Source: Rhodothermia bacterium
GTDB taxonomy: Bacteria; Bacteroidota; Rhodothermia; Balneolales; Balneolaceae
DNA: 64,000 bases
NCBI GenBank assembly: GCA_030427885.1
Contig: JAUICM010000004.1
Coordinates: 434,001-498,000 of the forward strand
Reading direction: 5' to 3'
In this document: in pieces, positions 24,114-32,848 of the stretch
How positions within the stretch are numbered: position 1 is the stretch's first letter
How the letters are laid out: each line of letters opens with the position of its first letter
Notes under the pieces: generated by a model
The model's input: only the letters and a program-made list of their open reading frames with translations
Database searches by the model: none
Told to the model about the DNA's origin: nothing
Translations under genes and position numbers: made by a program

Positions 24114-27095
24114 ATGTTTTCTACAATACTACTGATCATCGCCGGGATACTAAATCCTACCAGTGTAAGTGCGACATCAACAGAATCAGTTTATACACAA
24201 AAGCCGAATGATCAGGAAGCGTACTACTTCACCCCGGAGAATTATAATATCATGATGGATGGAGTGATGGATGTCTCGGATGAACTTCAGAGAGCTATAA
24301 ATCAGGTAAAGTCAGAGAAAAATTATGGCATCCTATTTATTCCTCAGGGGAAATACAGGATCAGTAAAACCATTTATGTTCCACCGGCAGTTCGTTTAAT
24401 AGGATACGGGGAAACGAGACCAGAAATCATCCTCATGGAGAATAGTCCCGGATATCAGAATATATCGGAGCAAGAGAATTATATGATCTGGTTTACCAGC
24501 AATATGGTTGGTAGTGATGACGAACCAAGAGATGCTCATCCCGGAACATTCTACAGTGCCATTTCAAATATAGATCTGAGGATTGAAGACGGAAACCCAA
24601 ATGCCGTAGCTCTTCGAACTCATTATGCCCAACATGGTTTTGTAAGTCATTCAGAAATAAATATTGGTTTAGGAAAGGCAGGTATTTCCCAGGTAGGAAA
24701 TGAGATCGAGAACGTCCGGTTTATTGGCGGGGATTACGGAATAAACACAGGAGCAACTTCACCAAGCTGGCCAATGATGATGGTGGATACCTATTTCGAA
24801 GGTCAGCGTATTGCTGCTATCAGAACCAATAATTCTGGATTCGCTATTGTGAATATGCACGTCAGAAATGTGCCGGTTGGCCTGGAGATGGAAGAGAATA
24901 CCACCGACAGGATCTTTCTGGAAGATTGCTTATTTGAGAATATAAGTGAGGCAGGCTTGGTACTTAACGGAACGGAAAACAGTACCAACCAGATCAATAT
25001 CCTGAATGTAGAGGTACGAAATGTTCCAGTGTTTGCAAAGTTCCGGGATACTGGAGTTGAGATCAAAGGGAAAGGAAATACCTATCTGGTCAGGGACTTT
25101 ACTCATGGTTTGGTGATCAACGACCTGAATGCCGATTCCAGGTTCGAAACCATGACCGATATCGTTTCTTCAAATAAAGTACCAGGGAAACTGGAACGAA
25201 CCATTCCTGTACTTCCTTCCATGGAAAAATGGGTAAATATCAAAGAGCTTGGAGCCGTCGGGGATGGTGAAACGGACGATACCAAAGCTTTTCAGGATGC
25301 CATTGCCAAATATGATGTTATCTACGTTCCACAGGGCTGGTACCATATCACTCAAACAATAAAAATGAGGCCCGGTACCAAGCTGATCGGGTTACATCCA
25401 TGGGCCACACAATTCATTATCGAGGAGAGTGAACCAGCATTCAGCGGATTTGGTGGTCCGGTGCCCATGATCGAATCTTCAGAAGGAGGAGATGATATAT
25501 TCAACGGTATCGGGATCTCAACAGGTGGTTATAATTATCGGGCAGTTGGTTTGAAATGGATGGCTGGTGAAAAATCATTGATGAATGACGTGAAATTTGC
25601 AGGGGGTCACGGAACCATGCGGTCGCCTTCTTCAGGACAAGGAAATTACAGAAGATGGGAACGTCAGGTGAGCTCTCCTTCAAATCCTGTTTATGAACGT
25701 GGAATGGATGAAGCCTGGGACAATCAATATTGGAGTTTGTGGGTAACCAATAACGGAGGAGGTACCATCAAGGATATCTGGACTGCAAATAGTTATGCGG
25801 CCAGCGGGATGTTGGTGAGTAATACCTCAACTCCGGGAAGGATCTTAGCAATGTCGCTTGAGCATCATCTTAGAAACGAGGCACGCTTTGACAATGTCTC
25901 AAACTGGAAAATGTATGCGTTTCAGTTTGAGGAAGAATACAAAGAAGGAATAGATGCCATTTCAATCGAGATCTCAAATTCAAAAGACCTCTTCTTTGCG
26001 AATTTGTGGCTGTACCGGACCATCAGGGTTGAAACACCGAAACGCTTTGGTATCCGGTTATGGAATACGAAGAATATTGAGATCAGAAATCTTCGGAACT
26101 ATACCCAGAAACTTTGGGTGAATGAATTTCCGGTTTGGGACGTAAACAAGGAGCTGGCAGCCTACCCGTGGCATTTTGCCAAACTCAATCTTACCGGACA
26201 GGAGAAACCAAGTTTGGATAGAACATTTAGAAAAGGAGAAGTAACCCGACTTGCCTCAGGCTTCGATTTTGCTCTGGGTCTTACCTCCGACAGCAAGGGC
26301 AATATCTACTTCTGTGAAACTAAAAAGAGAAGGATTTACAAATGGTCTTCAGAAACGAATACAGTAGCTTTATTGGCTGATTTCCCATTTCAGCCCTTTG
26401 CACTTGCCACAGATTCAGAAGACAATTTGTTAGTTGTTGCAAGATATGATCCTCAGCCCGGGTATCTGGTGAACGGAGAACAGGAACGGGTAAAGAGGCT
26501 CCCGGATGACAATGAAGCATACAGCAGCTGGGGGAATAGCGGATGGGCGTCTTATGCTTACTCCATCGATCCCGATGACCCGGACAATACTTTTAACGTG
26601 ATGCCAAGAGTAGCAACGAAGGATATCAAAGAATTCAGTAAAACCTACTATCCCTCAGGCCGCTGGCATTATACCTTTGATGAAGCCGCGGTTTACTATC
26701 CGGATTCAGCTTTTGTAGCCCCTGATGGAAAAACGTATATCCAGGAAGTATATGACATCGGCAGAACTGCGGATCTGAATGAAGCCGTACCGGGAGGATC
26801 CATTTACGCGATGGATGAAATAAACATGCGAACTGTAAAAATGGATGTTGGGGAAAAAGGTAAGCTTAGCAACCTGAGAGAAATACTGCCTCGCGGACAA
26901 TACAGCACTGCCGTAGATAAATCCGGAAATCTTTATGTCACAGACGGGCAGATCTTTGTATATGATACCAACATGAAGGAGATCGATCGCATAAATCTGA
27001 CTGAAAGGCCTCTGTCCATTACATTTGGGGGCAAAGATGGTAATACACTCTTTATTACAACTGCGAATTCATTGTTTGGGATGAGGGTGAAGTAA
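24114..27095 (+). CDS. Secreted protein with two pectate-lyase-fold domains and a C-terminal propeller-like region
   Basis: This 993-residue protein begins with a signal peptide (residues 1-20). Two parallel beta-helix domains of the Pectate_lyase_3 type follow: about 38-340, beginning DGVMDVSDELQRAI, and about 372-690, beginning VNIKELGAVGDGETDDTKAF. The DGETDDTKAFQDAI start is the classical opening of these helices. Residues about 700-990 have repeated short strands (DSKGNIYFCETKKRRIYKW, SEDNLLVVARYD, DKSGNLYVTDGQIF), suggestive of a six-bladed NHL/SMP-30-like propeller. Its substrate is probably a polysaccharide, but such folds also act as epimerases and hydrolases. No T9SS tail is visible. 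It is a single gene. Confidence 0.8.
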   Translation: MFSTILLIIAGILNPTSVSATSTESVYTQKPNDQEAYYFTPENYNIMMDGVMDVSDELQRAINQVKSEKNYGILFIPQGKYRISKTIYVPPAVRLIGYGETRPEIILMENSPGYQNISEQENYMIWFTSNMVGSDDEPRDAHPGTFYSAISNIDLRIEDGNPNAVALRTHYAQHGFVSHSEINIGLGKAGISQVGNEIENVRFIGGDYGINTGATSPSWPMMMVDTYFEGQRIAAIRTNNSGFAIVNMHVRNVPVGLEMEENTTDRIFLEDCLFENISEAGLVLNGTENSTNQINILNVEVRNVPVFAKFRDTGVEIKGKGNTYLVRDFTHGLVINDLNADSRFETMTDIVSSNKVPGKLERTIPVLPSMEKWVNIKELGAVGDGETDDTKAFQDAIAKYDVIYVPQGWYHITQTIKMRPGTKLIGLHPWATQFIIEESEPAFSGFGGPVPMIESSEGGDDIFNGIGISTGGYNYRAVGLKWMAGEKSLMNDVKFAGGHGTMRSPSSGQGNYRRWERQVSSPSNPVYERGMDEAWDNQYWSLWVTNNGGGTIKDIWTANSYAASGMLVSNTSTPGRILAMSLEHHLRNEARFDNVSNWKMYAFQFEEEYKEGIDAISIEISNSKDLFFANLWLYRTIRVETPKRFGIRLWNTKNIEIRNLRNYTQKLWVNEFPVWDVNKELAAYPWHFAKLNLTGQEKPSLDRTFRKGEVTRLASGFDFALGLTSDSKGNIYFCETKKRRIYKWSSETNTVALLADFPFQPFALATDSEDNLLVVARYDPQPGYLVNGEQERVKRLPDDNEAYSSWGNSGWASYAYSIDPDDPDNTFNVMPRVATKDIKEFSKTYYPSGRWHYTFDEAAVYYPDSAFVAPDGKTYIQEVYDIGRTADLNEAVPGGSIYAMDEINMRTVKMDVGEKGKLSNLREILPRGQYSTAVDKSGNLYVTDGQIFVYDTNMKEIDRINLTERPLSITFGGKDGNTLFITTANSLFGMRVK

Positions 27096-27214
27096 TTGCC
27101 TTAGATCTCAGTTTATATTCTGATCTGGCAGAGCCGGTGATTAATCTGTTCCTGCCAGAGGAGTTGCCACAAACTTTTTATAAATACACATCCCAATAGT
27201 TGCTATGTTAAAGC

Positions 27215-28282
27215 ATGGGATTATTACTGTTTTATTTATTTCTTGCCATTGGAGTGTCATTCTTATGTTCGATTCTGGAGGCGGTATTATTATCGATCAC
27301 TCCGTCGTATGTAGCAGTACTTGAGCGAAAAAGTTCAGGTTCTGGTAAATTAGTACGGTCATTAAAAGAGGATATTGACCGCCCGCTATCAGCAATTTTA
27401 AGCCTGAACACTATTGCGCATACGGTTGGAGCCGCAGGAGTTGGTGCCCAGGCTCAGGTTGTATTTGGCAATGCATATGTCAGCATTACATCAGGTGTAC
27501 TTACCTTGTTGATCCTGGTTTTATCTGAGATCATTCCCAAGACTCTCGGGGCCACTCACTGGAAAACCCTTGCGGTACCAGCTTCCCGCGTTACTAACTT
27601 TCTGATCATACTTACTTATCCTCTTGTTTTGCTTTCAAAGGGAATAACAAAGATGCTATCGGATGATGAAAAAAAGCCATCAATAAGCAGGGAGGAGTTC
27701 AGTGCTATGGCTGAGCTTGGATTTCAGGAAGGTGTGTTTGAAGAAGGGGAGTCTAATATTTTTAAAAATCTCATCCGGTTCAATCATCTTAGTGTAAAAG
27801 ACATCATGACCCCGAGAATAGTTGTGATCAAACATCAGGAGGAGATGAATATCGCACAGGCACTGGAAAGTGATGAACCGCTTCGGGTTTCACGAATCCC
27901 GGTATACGGAAAGAATGAGGAAGATATAACAGGCTATATTTTAAAGAATGACCTGTACCTGAATATGTCGGAGGGCAATGGTGAATTGAAACTGAAAGAT
28001 ATCAAGAGAGATGTATTGATCATTCCTGAAAGTGTTTCTCTTAAGATTTTGATGGAACGCCTGCTCGAAAACCAGGAACATATCGCTGTAGTTGTGGATG
28101 AGTATGGTGGTTTAGCTGGAGTGGCTACCATGGAGGATGTAGTGGAAACCTTACTCGGTATGGAGATTGTTGATGAGATCGACGCGATCGAGGATATGCA
28201 GAAGCTTGCCCGCCAAAAATGGAAAGACCGTGCTAAAAGATTAGGTATCGTAGTTCCGGATGAGCTCAACAAGAAGGATTAA
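27215..28282 (+). CDS. CNNM/HlyC-type membrane protein with paired CBS domains
   Basis: This 355-residue protein has an N-terminal DUF21/CNNM membrane domain (about 1-130, including LSEIIPKTLGA) and a pair of CBS domains (about 195-320) with VDEYGGLAGVATMEDVVETL. Such proteins are called hemolysin-related in annotations; homologues are linked to magnesium or cobalt transport. The usual C-terminal CorC_HlyC domain is absent: the protein ends shortly after the second CBS, about 70 residues short of the usual length. Start ATG 27215 matches the first membrane helix. The gene appears to be transcribed alone. Confidence 0.85.
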   Translation: MGLLLFYLFLAIGVSFLCSILEAVLLSITPSYVAVLERKSSGSGKLVRSLKEDIDRPLSAILSLNTIAHTVGAAGVGAQAQVVFGNAYVSITSGVLTLLILVLSEIIPKTLGATHWKTLAVPASRVTNFLIILTYPLVLLSKGITKMLSDDEKKPSISREEFSAMAELGFQEGVFEEGESNIFKNLIRFNHLSVKDIMTPRIVVIKHQEEMNIAQALESDEPLRVSRIPVYGKNEEDITGYILKNDLYLNMSEGNGELKLKDIKRDVLIIPESVSLKILMERLLENQEHIAVVVDEYGGLAGVATMEDVVETLLGMEIVDEIDAIEDMQKLARQKWKDRAKRLGIVVPDELNKKD

Positions 28283-28315
28283 GGATTTGTGTCAATCCTG
28301 CAGAATCTGAAGGAA

Positions 28316-28446
28316 AAGTCTCCCCTTGAGGGGAGTGCGGCGAAGCCGGAGGGGTGTCTGTTCCAGGATATGATATCGTTGAGCCAATATTCAACACACC
28401 CCTGAATCCCCCAGCCTGTCCGGCAGGCAGGTCTCAAGAGGGACTT
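28316..28446. repeat. MITE-like intergenic repeat, copy 1
   Basis: A 131-base element. Its left end AAGTCTCCCCTTGAG is the imperfect inverted copy of its right end (CTCAAGAGGGACTT), and each end contains a palindromic core of the CTCCCCTTGAGGGGAG type. An inner inverted pair (GGAGGGGTGT, then ACACCCCTGAATCC) is also present. Related elements occur at 30581 and 52712. No coding function is seen. Confidence 0.7.
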
Positions 28447-28450
28447 CTTA

Positions 28451-30559
28451 TTAATAAAACTTCTTTCCTTCTTTTGCATACTCAGACAAAATATCTGCCG
28501 GTTTAAACCTGGGACCGAATTTCTCTGAGTATTCATTTAGCAGATCACAAATGGCACCGGCGCCGCGCTGGTCAATATAACGGAAAGGACCACCCGTGAA
28601 AGGAGGGAACCCAAGTCCGAGAATTGCTCCAAGATCACCGTCATTAGGTGAGTGGAGGATGTTTTCCTGCAGACTATAAGCAGCTTCATTTATCATCATG
28701 AGTGCCATTCGTTGTTGTGCGGTCTCTGTATCAGGGTTGGATCGGCTGATACCACCAAAATGATCATAGATATCAACATTTACCTGCTTCTTCTTGTCAT
28801 CGTAAGTGTATAGTCCCTTTTTGTTTTTGCGACCCAGATAGCCTGCATCAACAAGCTCTTGCCCTTTCTCGGAGGATTTACCACCCCGGGCATTAAAGAT
28901 CGGAGCCATAGTTTCAGCTACATGAGCACCCACGTCCATTCCAACTTCGTCAAGCAGTGCCATTGGTCCCACTGGAAAACCAAACTGTTTCATGATCTTA
29001 TCCAGGAATTCGATTGAAGCACCTTCTTCGAGCAGAAGTAAAGCCTCGTTGATATAAGGTGCCAGGATGCGGGTAGTATAGAATCCAGGACCATCATTAA
29101 CCACGATCACCGTTTTGCCTTGTTTTACTCCCACTTCATAAGCGGTTGCTGTAACCCACTCAGCGGTTTGAGGGGTAACGATGATCTCAAGTAGTGGCAT
29201 TTTCTGAACCGGTGAGAAGTAATGCATTCCGATCACATTTTCCGGCCGGCTGGCCGCTTCGGCTATTTTTGAGATGGGGAGCGATGACGTGTTAGAAGCA
29301 AAAATGCAGTTGTCTCCTGTCACGGACTCCACTTGCTGAATGATCTTCTTCTTCAGGTCCAGATCCTCAAACACCGCTTCAATAACCAGGTCCACTTTAT
29401 CAAAGGCATCATAAGAATCAGTACCCGAAACCCTGCTTGCGATCTGATCCCGTTCAAATTTAGTTATGATACGTTTATTTGCCTTTTCATTCAGCGCATC
29501 CCAGATCACTTTTTCCCCTTTAGCAGCCGCTTCGGTATTCATATCCTTCAATAAAACAGAATACTTGCCCTTATTAATGCTCACATCCGCAATACCAGAG
29601 CCCATCAGCCCGGCACCCAAAACACCAATATTATTTACAGTTTTAACCAGTTCTTTTTGGGGATTCTTTTTCGCTCCGGTCATTCCAAAAAAGAGATTAA
29701 CCAGTGCCCGTGATTCCGTAGTTGCTCCGGCTTTTCCAAACAATACACATTCGTTATTCAGTCCTTTTCTCTTTCCTTTTTTGAACCCGTATTCAACGGC
29801 ATCAATGATCATAAGTGGGGCAGGATAATTACCTTTTGTCTGGCCCATAGTTTTTTTGCGGGCCTGTGAAAAGATGATACTTCGGCCAATGGGATTGCCT
29901 TCGAGAATTTTTTCAACCATAGACCGGCGATCTTTTCTTTGGTAGCCGGATTCTGAAAGTTTATGCACCGCTTTAATACCGGCTTCCTTCAGAGCGTCTT
30001 TATGGATGAGCTCATCTACCAACCCGATCTTTTTTGCTTTATAGGCATAGATATTACTACCGGGTAACATATATCCTAAAGCTTTCTGAATTCCGATCAG
30101 ACGCGGTAACCGTTGGGTCCCGCCGGTTCCCGGAATAACCCCCAGTTTAACTTCAGGCAACGCCATTACTGTTTTGGAATGATTGGAAGCAATGCGATAG
30201 TGAGCTGCCAGAGATAATTCCAGCCCTCCACCCATACAACTTCCATGAATGGCAACAACTATTGGCTTGGGATATGCTTCGATCCTGTCCATAATTGCAT
30301 GACCATCGCGACTTAATTGTTCAAGCTCATCTGCGGTATCCCGTGCTTTGAACATCTCAATATCTGCACCGGCAATAAAATTATCAGGCTTCCCGCTGAT
30401 GAGTAAAATTCCTTCAGTACCGGGATCTGTTTCGATGCGGTCCAGAAATTCTGTGAATTGCTCCATCATGTTTTCGGTAAGGGTATTTACCTTATCGCCC
30501 GGTTTATCGAGAGTGATGATAGCAACCGAATCTTCGGTGGTCAGGTTTAAGTAGCTCAT
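28451..30559 (-). CDS. fadJ: Fatty-acid oxidation complex alpha subunit (enoyl-CoA hydratase/3-hydroxyacyl-CoA dehydrogenase)
   Basis: This is a bifunctional beta-oxidation enzyme of 702 residues. The N-terminal crotonase domain (about 1-190) has the oxyanion-hole and catalytic elements in MGGGLELSLAAHYRIA and LPEVKLGVIPGTGGTQRLPR. The dehydrogenase domain begins with the NAD loop IGVLGAGLMGSGIA (about 310) and has ASNTSSLPISKIA and GMHYFSPVQKMPLLEI. A C-terminal dehydrogenase half follows. It is more FadJ/FadB-like than separate enzymes. fadI lies upstream on the same strand, separated by a 143-base repeat. fadJ is bracketed by repeats on both sides, so the two genes may be transcribed separately or the repeat may lie inside the transcript. 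Confidence 0.93.
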   Translation of the reverse strand: MSYLNLTTEDSVAIITLDKPGDKVNTLTENMMEQFTEFLDRIETDPGTEGILLISGKPDNFIAGADIEMFKARDTADELEQLSRDGHAIMDRIEAYPKPIVVAIHGSCMGGGLELSLAAHYRIASNHSKTVMALPEVKLGVIPGTGGTQRLPRLIGIQKALGYMLPGSNIYAYKAKKIGLVDELIHKDALKEAGIKAVHKLSESGYQRKDRRSMVEKILEGNPIGRSIIFSQARKKTMGQTKGNYPAPLMIIDAVEYGFKKGKRKGLNNECVLFGKAGATTESRALVNLFFGMTGAKKNPQKELVKTVNNIGVLGAGLMGSGIADVSINKGKYSVLLKDMNTEAAAKGEKVIWDALNEKANKRIITKFERDQIASRVSGTDSYDAFDKVDLVIEAVFEDLDLKKKIIQQVESVTGDNCIFASNTSSLPISKIAEAASRPENVIGMHYFSPVQKMPLLEIIVTPQTAEWVTATAYEVGVKQGKTVIVVNDGPGFYTTRILAPYINEALLLLEEGASIEFLDKIMKQFGFPVGPMALLDEVGMDVGAHVAETMAPIFNARGGKSSEKGQELVDAGYLGRKNKKGLYTYDDKKKQVNVDIYDHFGGISRSNPDTETAQQRMALMMINEAAYSLQENILHSPNDGDLGAILGLGFPPFTGGPFRYIDQRGAGAICDLLNEYSEKFGPRFKPADILSEYAKEGKKFY

Positions 30560-30580
30560 TATGAAATAAATTAATTAGCG

Positions 30581-30723
30581 ACTCGTCTCCCTTTGAGGGG
30601 AGATCAAAATCACCGTTCAGGGGAATTTATGAGGGATGTCGGTTTTGATATCGGAATGAGAAATGGATACCCTCCGCTTTTTCCGCAAGCGGAAATCCGT
30701 ACCTCCCTCAAGGGAGGACTAGT
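30581..30723. repeat. MITE-like intergenic repeat, copy 2
   Basis: A 143-base element between fadI and fadJ. Its ends GTCTCCCTTTGAGGGGAGA (left) and ACCTCCCTCAAGGGAGGACT (right) are inverted copies of the family terminus. A perfect inner hairpin TTTCCGC-AA-GCGGAAA lies near the right end. It is most similar to the elements at 28316 and 52712. Confidence 0.7.
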
Positions 30724-30782
30724 AAAAGCTTTTGATAGATCCATGCTGGTTGTAATTTGGAGTTTGAGCATTGAATTTGGTC

Positions 30783-32081
30783 TCAATATTTTTCGAGGAT
30801 GATGGCATGTCCCTGCCCTCCGGCTGCACAAGCGGTGACCAAAGCATATTTTCCATCTTCACGGATCAGTCGGTTAGCAGCAGTGGTTACTAGTCTTACA
30901 CCGGTTGCTCCGAAGGGGTGACCAAGCGAAAGCGATCCTCCCAGGGTGTTCAGTTTATCCATTGGTATCAAGCCGACTTTGGTATCCCGATTCAGCGAGT
31001 TCTTTGCAAAGTCGTTAGAATCCAGTGCATTCAGAACAGAAAGAACCTGTCCGGCAAAGGCTTCGTGTAACTCAAAAACATCGATATCTGAAAGTGAAAG
31101 TCCCATGGCATCCAATACTTTAGGAGTGGCGTAAGCCGGACCTAGCAATAGTTCATCCCCCGGATCCTGAGATACAAAATTATATTCCTGAAGATATGCT
31201 TTAGGTTTGAGTCCAAGATTAAGCGCGGTTTGCTCTTCCATGATAAAAGAAGCCGAAGCACCATCCGTCAGAAAAGAAGCATTCCCTGCAGTAATAGTTC
31301 CGTGAGGTTTGATGAAGGCCGGTCGCAGCCTGGCAAGCTTTTCCAGAGAGGTATCCTCGCGAAAGCCGTTGTCATGTTCTACCACCTCGAACTTCGGAGG
31401 AACTTTAGCGGGAATCAATTCCTGATCCAGTAGTCCTTCCCTGGTTGCTTTGGCAGCAAGGTGGTGAGAACGCATAGCATATTCATCCTGATCTTCGCGA
31501 GAAACTCCGAATCGGGCAGCCATCCGGTCAGCACTTTGTCCCATGGTCTCACCGGTAGAAAACTCTGCAATGGCCGGCAACTCCGGAAGAAGGTCTTTGA
31601 ATCCAAGCCCTTTCAGGAATTTCAGAAAATCGAGGGGCGATTTATATTTTCTGGCAGCCAGTACTTTTTGCCGGAATTTCTTTTTGAACCGCACCGGAAT
31701 ATCCGACATGGTTTCAGTTCCTCCGGCCAGTATGATCTTAGCCTGACCAGAACGGATCAGATCTACGCCGCTGGCGATCGCCTGATTGGAAGAGATACAT
31801 GCCATGGTCGTTGTGAACGCCGGTACTGTATTGGGAATGCCAGCTCCCAGGGCACTTTCGCGGGCTACATTACTGGTCTTGACCTCCTGGATCACCGTAC
31901 CCATGATCACGCGGTCAATAGTTTCAGGATCAACATTGTTTCTGGCGACCAGTCCCTGGATCGCCATGCGCCCCAGGTCGTATGCCATAAGGTTATTGTA
32001 CTCAGTTCCAGAGCGTAAAAAAGGAATTCGGCAACCGTCCACTAAAACGGCATTGAAGGGGTATTTTGACTCTTTTTCCAT
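30783..32081 (-). CDS. fadI: Acetyl-CoA acyltransferase (3-ketoacyl-CoA thiolase)
   Basis: This is a thiolase of 432 residues that cleaves 3-ketoacyl-CoA, the last step of beta-oxidation. The nucleophilic cysteine is in [15 protein letters not shown], the second active-site region contains LHEAFAGQ, the [11 protein letters not shown] segment carries the acid-base His, and the C-terminal [10 protein letters not shown] carries the second active-site Cys. The start is ATG 32081 (MEKESKYPF); an in-frame TTG 45 bases upstream would only add a non-conserved tail. fadJ follows after the repeat at 30581. The intergenic region to the tRNA holds divergent promoters. Confidence 0.93.
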   Translation of the reverse strand: MEKESKYPFNAVLVDGCRIPFLRSGTEYNNLMAYDLGRMAIQGLVARNNVDPETIDRVIMGTVIQEVKTSNVARESALGAGIPNTVPAFTTTMACISSNQAIASGVDLIRSGQAKIILAGGTETMSDIPVRFKKKFRQKVLAARKYKSPLDFLKFLKGLGFKDLLPELPAIAEFSTGETMGQSADRMAARFGVSREDQDEYAMRSHHLAAKATREGLLDQELIPAKVPPKFEVVEHDNGFREDTSLEKLARLRPAFIKPHGTITAGNASFLTDGASASFIMEEQTALNLGLKPKAYLQEYNFVSQDPGDELLLGPAYATPKVLDAMGLSLSDIDVFELHEAFAGQVLSVLNALDSNDFAKNSLNRDTKVGLIPMDKLNTLGGSLSLGHPFGATGVRLVTTAANRLIREDGKYALVTACAAGGQGHAIILEKY

Positions 32082-32175
32082 AAATATTGATTTGTGACCG
32101 CACTCTAAGTTAACAGTGTTAACCAATAAATCAATATTTGTTGCGATTTTTCTTTTTCTGGATAATAAAACCTCG

Positions 32176-32183
32176 TATATTTG
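32176..32183 (+). promoter_or_regulatory. -7 promoter element for tRNA-Val
   Basis: TATATTTG at 32176-32183 fits the TAnnTTTG consensus and ends 17 bases before the tRNA 5' end. No clear -33 TTG is at the expected spacing. The same 8-mer occurs before ileS. Confidence 0.45.
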
Positions 32184-32200
32184 TCGCCCTTCAACAGAGC

Positions 32201-32275
32201 GGGCGATTAGCTCAGTTGGTTCAGAGCACCTCGTTTACACCGAGGGGGTCGGGGGTTCGAGTCCCTCATCGCCCA
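32201..32275 (+). tRNA. tRNA-Val (anticodon UAC)
   Basis: A 75-base cloverleaf. The acceptor stem GGGCGAT pairs with ATCGCCC, with A as discriminator (32275). The anticodon stem CCTCG/CGAGG encloses the loop TTTACAC with anticodon TAC, which reads GUA and, by wobble, other Val codons. The T-arm is GGGGG-TTCGAGT-CCCTC, with one mispair or wobble. CCA is not encoded. It is followed by an independent terminator. Confidence 0.95.
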
Positions 32276-32281
32276 CTTTTC

Positions 32282-32309
32282 AAAGCCATCCATACGGGTG
32301 GCTTTTTTT
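32282..32309 (+). terminator. Rho-independent terminator after tRNA-Val
   Basis: AAAGCCATCC and GGGTGGCTTT (one G-T pair) close a 4-base loop (ATAC), with a run of seven Ts at the end. It comes 6 bases after the tRNA. Confidence 0.85.
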
Positions 32310-32518
32310 GTTTGTACCTGTCACTTTGATTACCACCCTTACTATTCGATTATTAGATCATATTTCTATTCTAATAATGCTTATCAGAAACGACATTTAT
32401 AATTATTTAAAAATTTTAATTAATTATTTGGTTAGTTTATATAAAAATATTCTAATCCCATTTATAAATATTCTATTCATTATTTCTTTAGATTATTATT
32501 AAAAAGTAAGTACTAGTT
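32310..32518. other. AT-rich non-coding stretch
   Basis: About 209 bases, strongly AT-rich compared with the surrounding sequence, with many runs such as TTTATAATTATTTAAAAATT. It separates the tRNA terminator from a small orphan gene. No repeat, RNA or gene was recognised in it. It may hold the promoter of the small gene or be a trace of foreign DNA. Confidence 0.5.
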
Positions 32519-32770
32519 ATGGATATTAAGTTCGTAAAGCGTTCCACCGTGAAGGCATCCAAAAAAAGGTCATCAAAGTTCAGGCCACTGCTTGAAGCTA
32601 TCGAAAAGCTAAAACCAGGTGGTCAGGCTATAGAGGTTTCATATACAAGCGAAAAAAGTATTAATTCCATGAGAACGGCGGTGTATCAGTTCTGCCGTCA
32701 GAAGGATTTTTCGGTTAAAAGCCGAAGAGACAGCGAGAATAAAAAGATCTTTTTCTACCGGGATAAATAA
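32519..32770 (+). CDS. Small basic protein of unknown function
   Basis: An 83-residue protein, rich in Lys and Arg, not recognised. It begins MDIKFVKRSTVKASKKRSSK and contains LKPGGQAIEVSY and SINSMRTAVYQFCRQKDFSV; the C-terminus is KIFFYRDK. The overall pattern (a basic start, then alternating strands and helix) could fit a small nucleic-acid-binding protein, but this is inference. It is preceded by an AT-rich stretch and followed by egtB after 78 bases. No membrane segment or signal peptide is seen. Coding is supported by a clean ATG, length and a typical amino-acid mix, not by homology. Confidence 0.6.
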   Translation: MDIKFVKRSTVKASKKRSSKFRPLLEAIEKLKPGGQAIEVSYTSEKSINSMRTAVYQFCRQKDFSVKSRRDSENKKIFFYRDK

Positions 32771-32848
32771 GTTTTATCCGTTTAGTTTTATTCCTAAAAG
32801 GGGTTCGGTACATTAGAGGAGTTATTTTTAAAGCTCATAATTGCGGCT

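Noticed and set aside
28279-28536. 85-codon minus-strand frame over the repeat at 28316
   Set aside because: It spans a repeat element and the fadJ end in another frame; no domain or start signal.
31461-32018. 185-codon open frame on the plus strand opposite fadI
   Set aside because: Antisense to a clear thiolase gene, with no domain or regulatory signal; a shadow frame.
32116-32502. 128-codon frame crossing the tRNA gene
   Set aside because: It reads through a well-formed tRNA-Val and its terminator and into AT-rich DNA; not coding.
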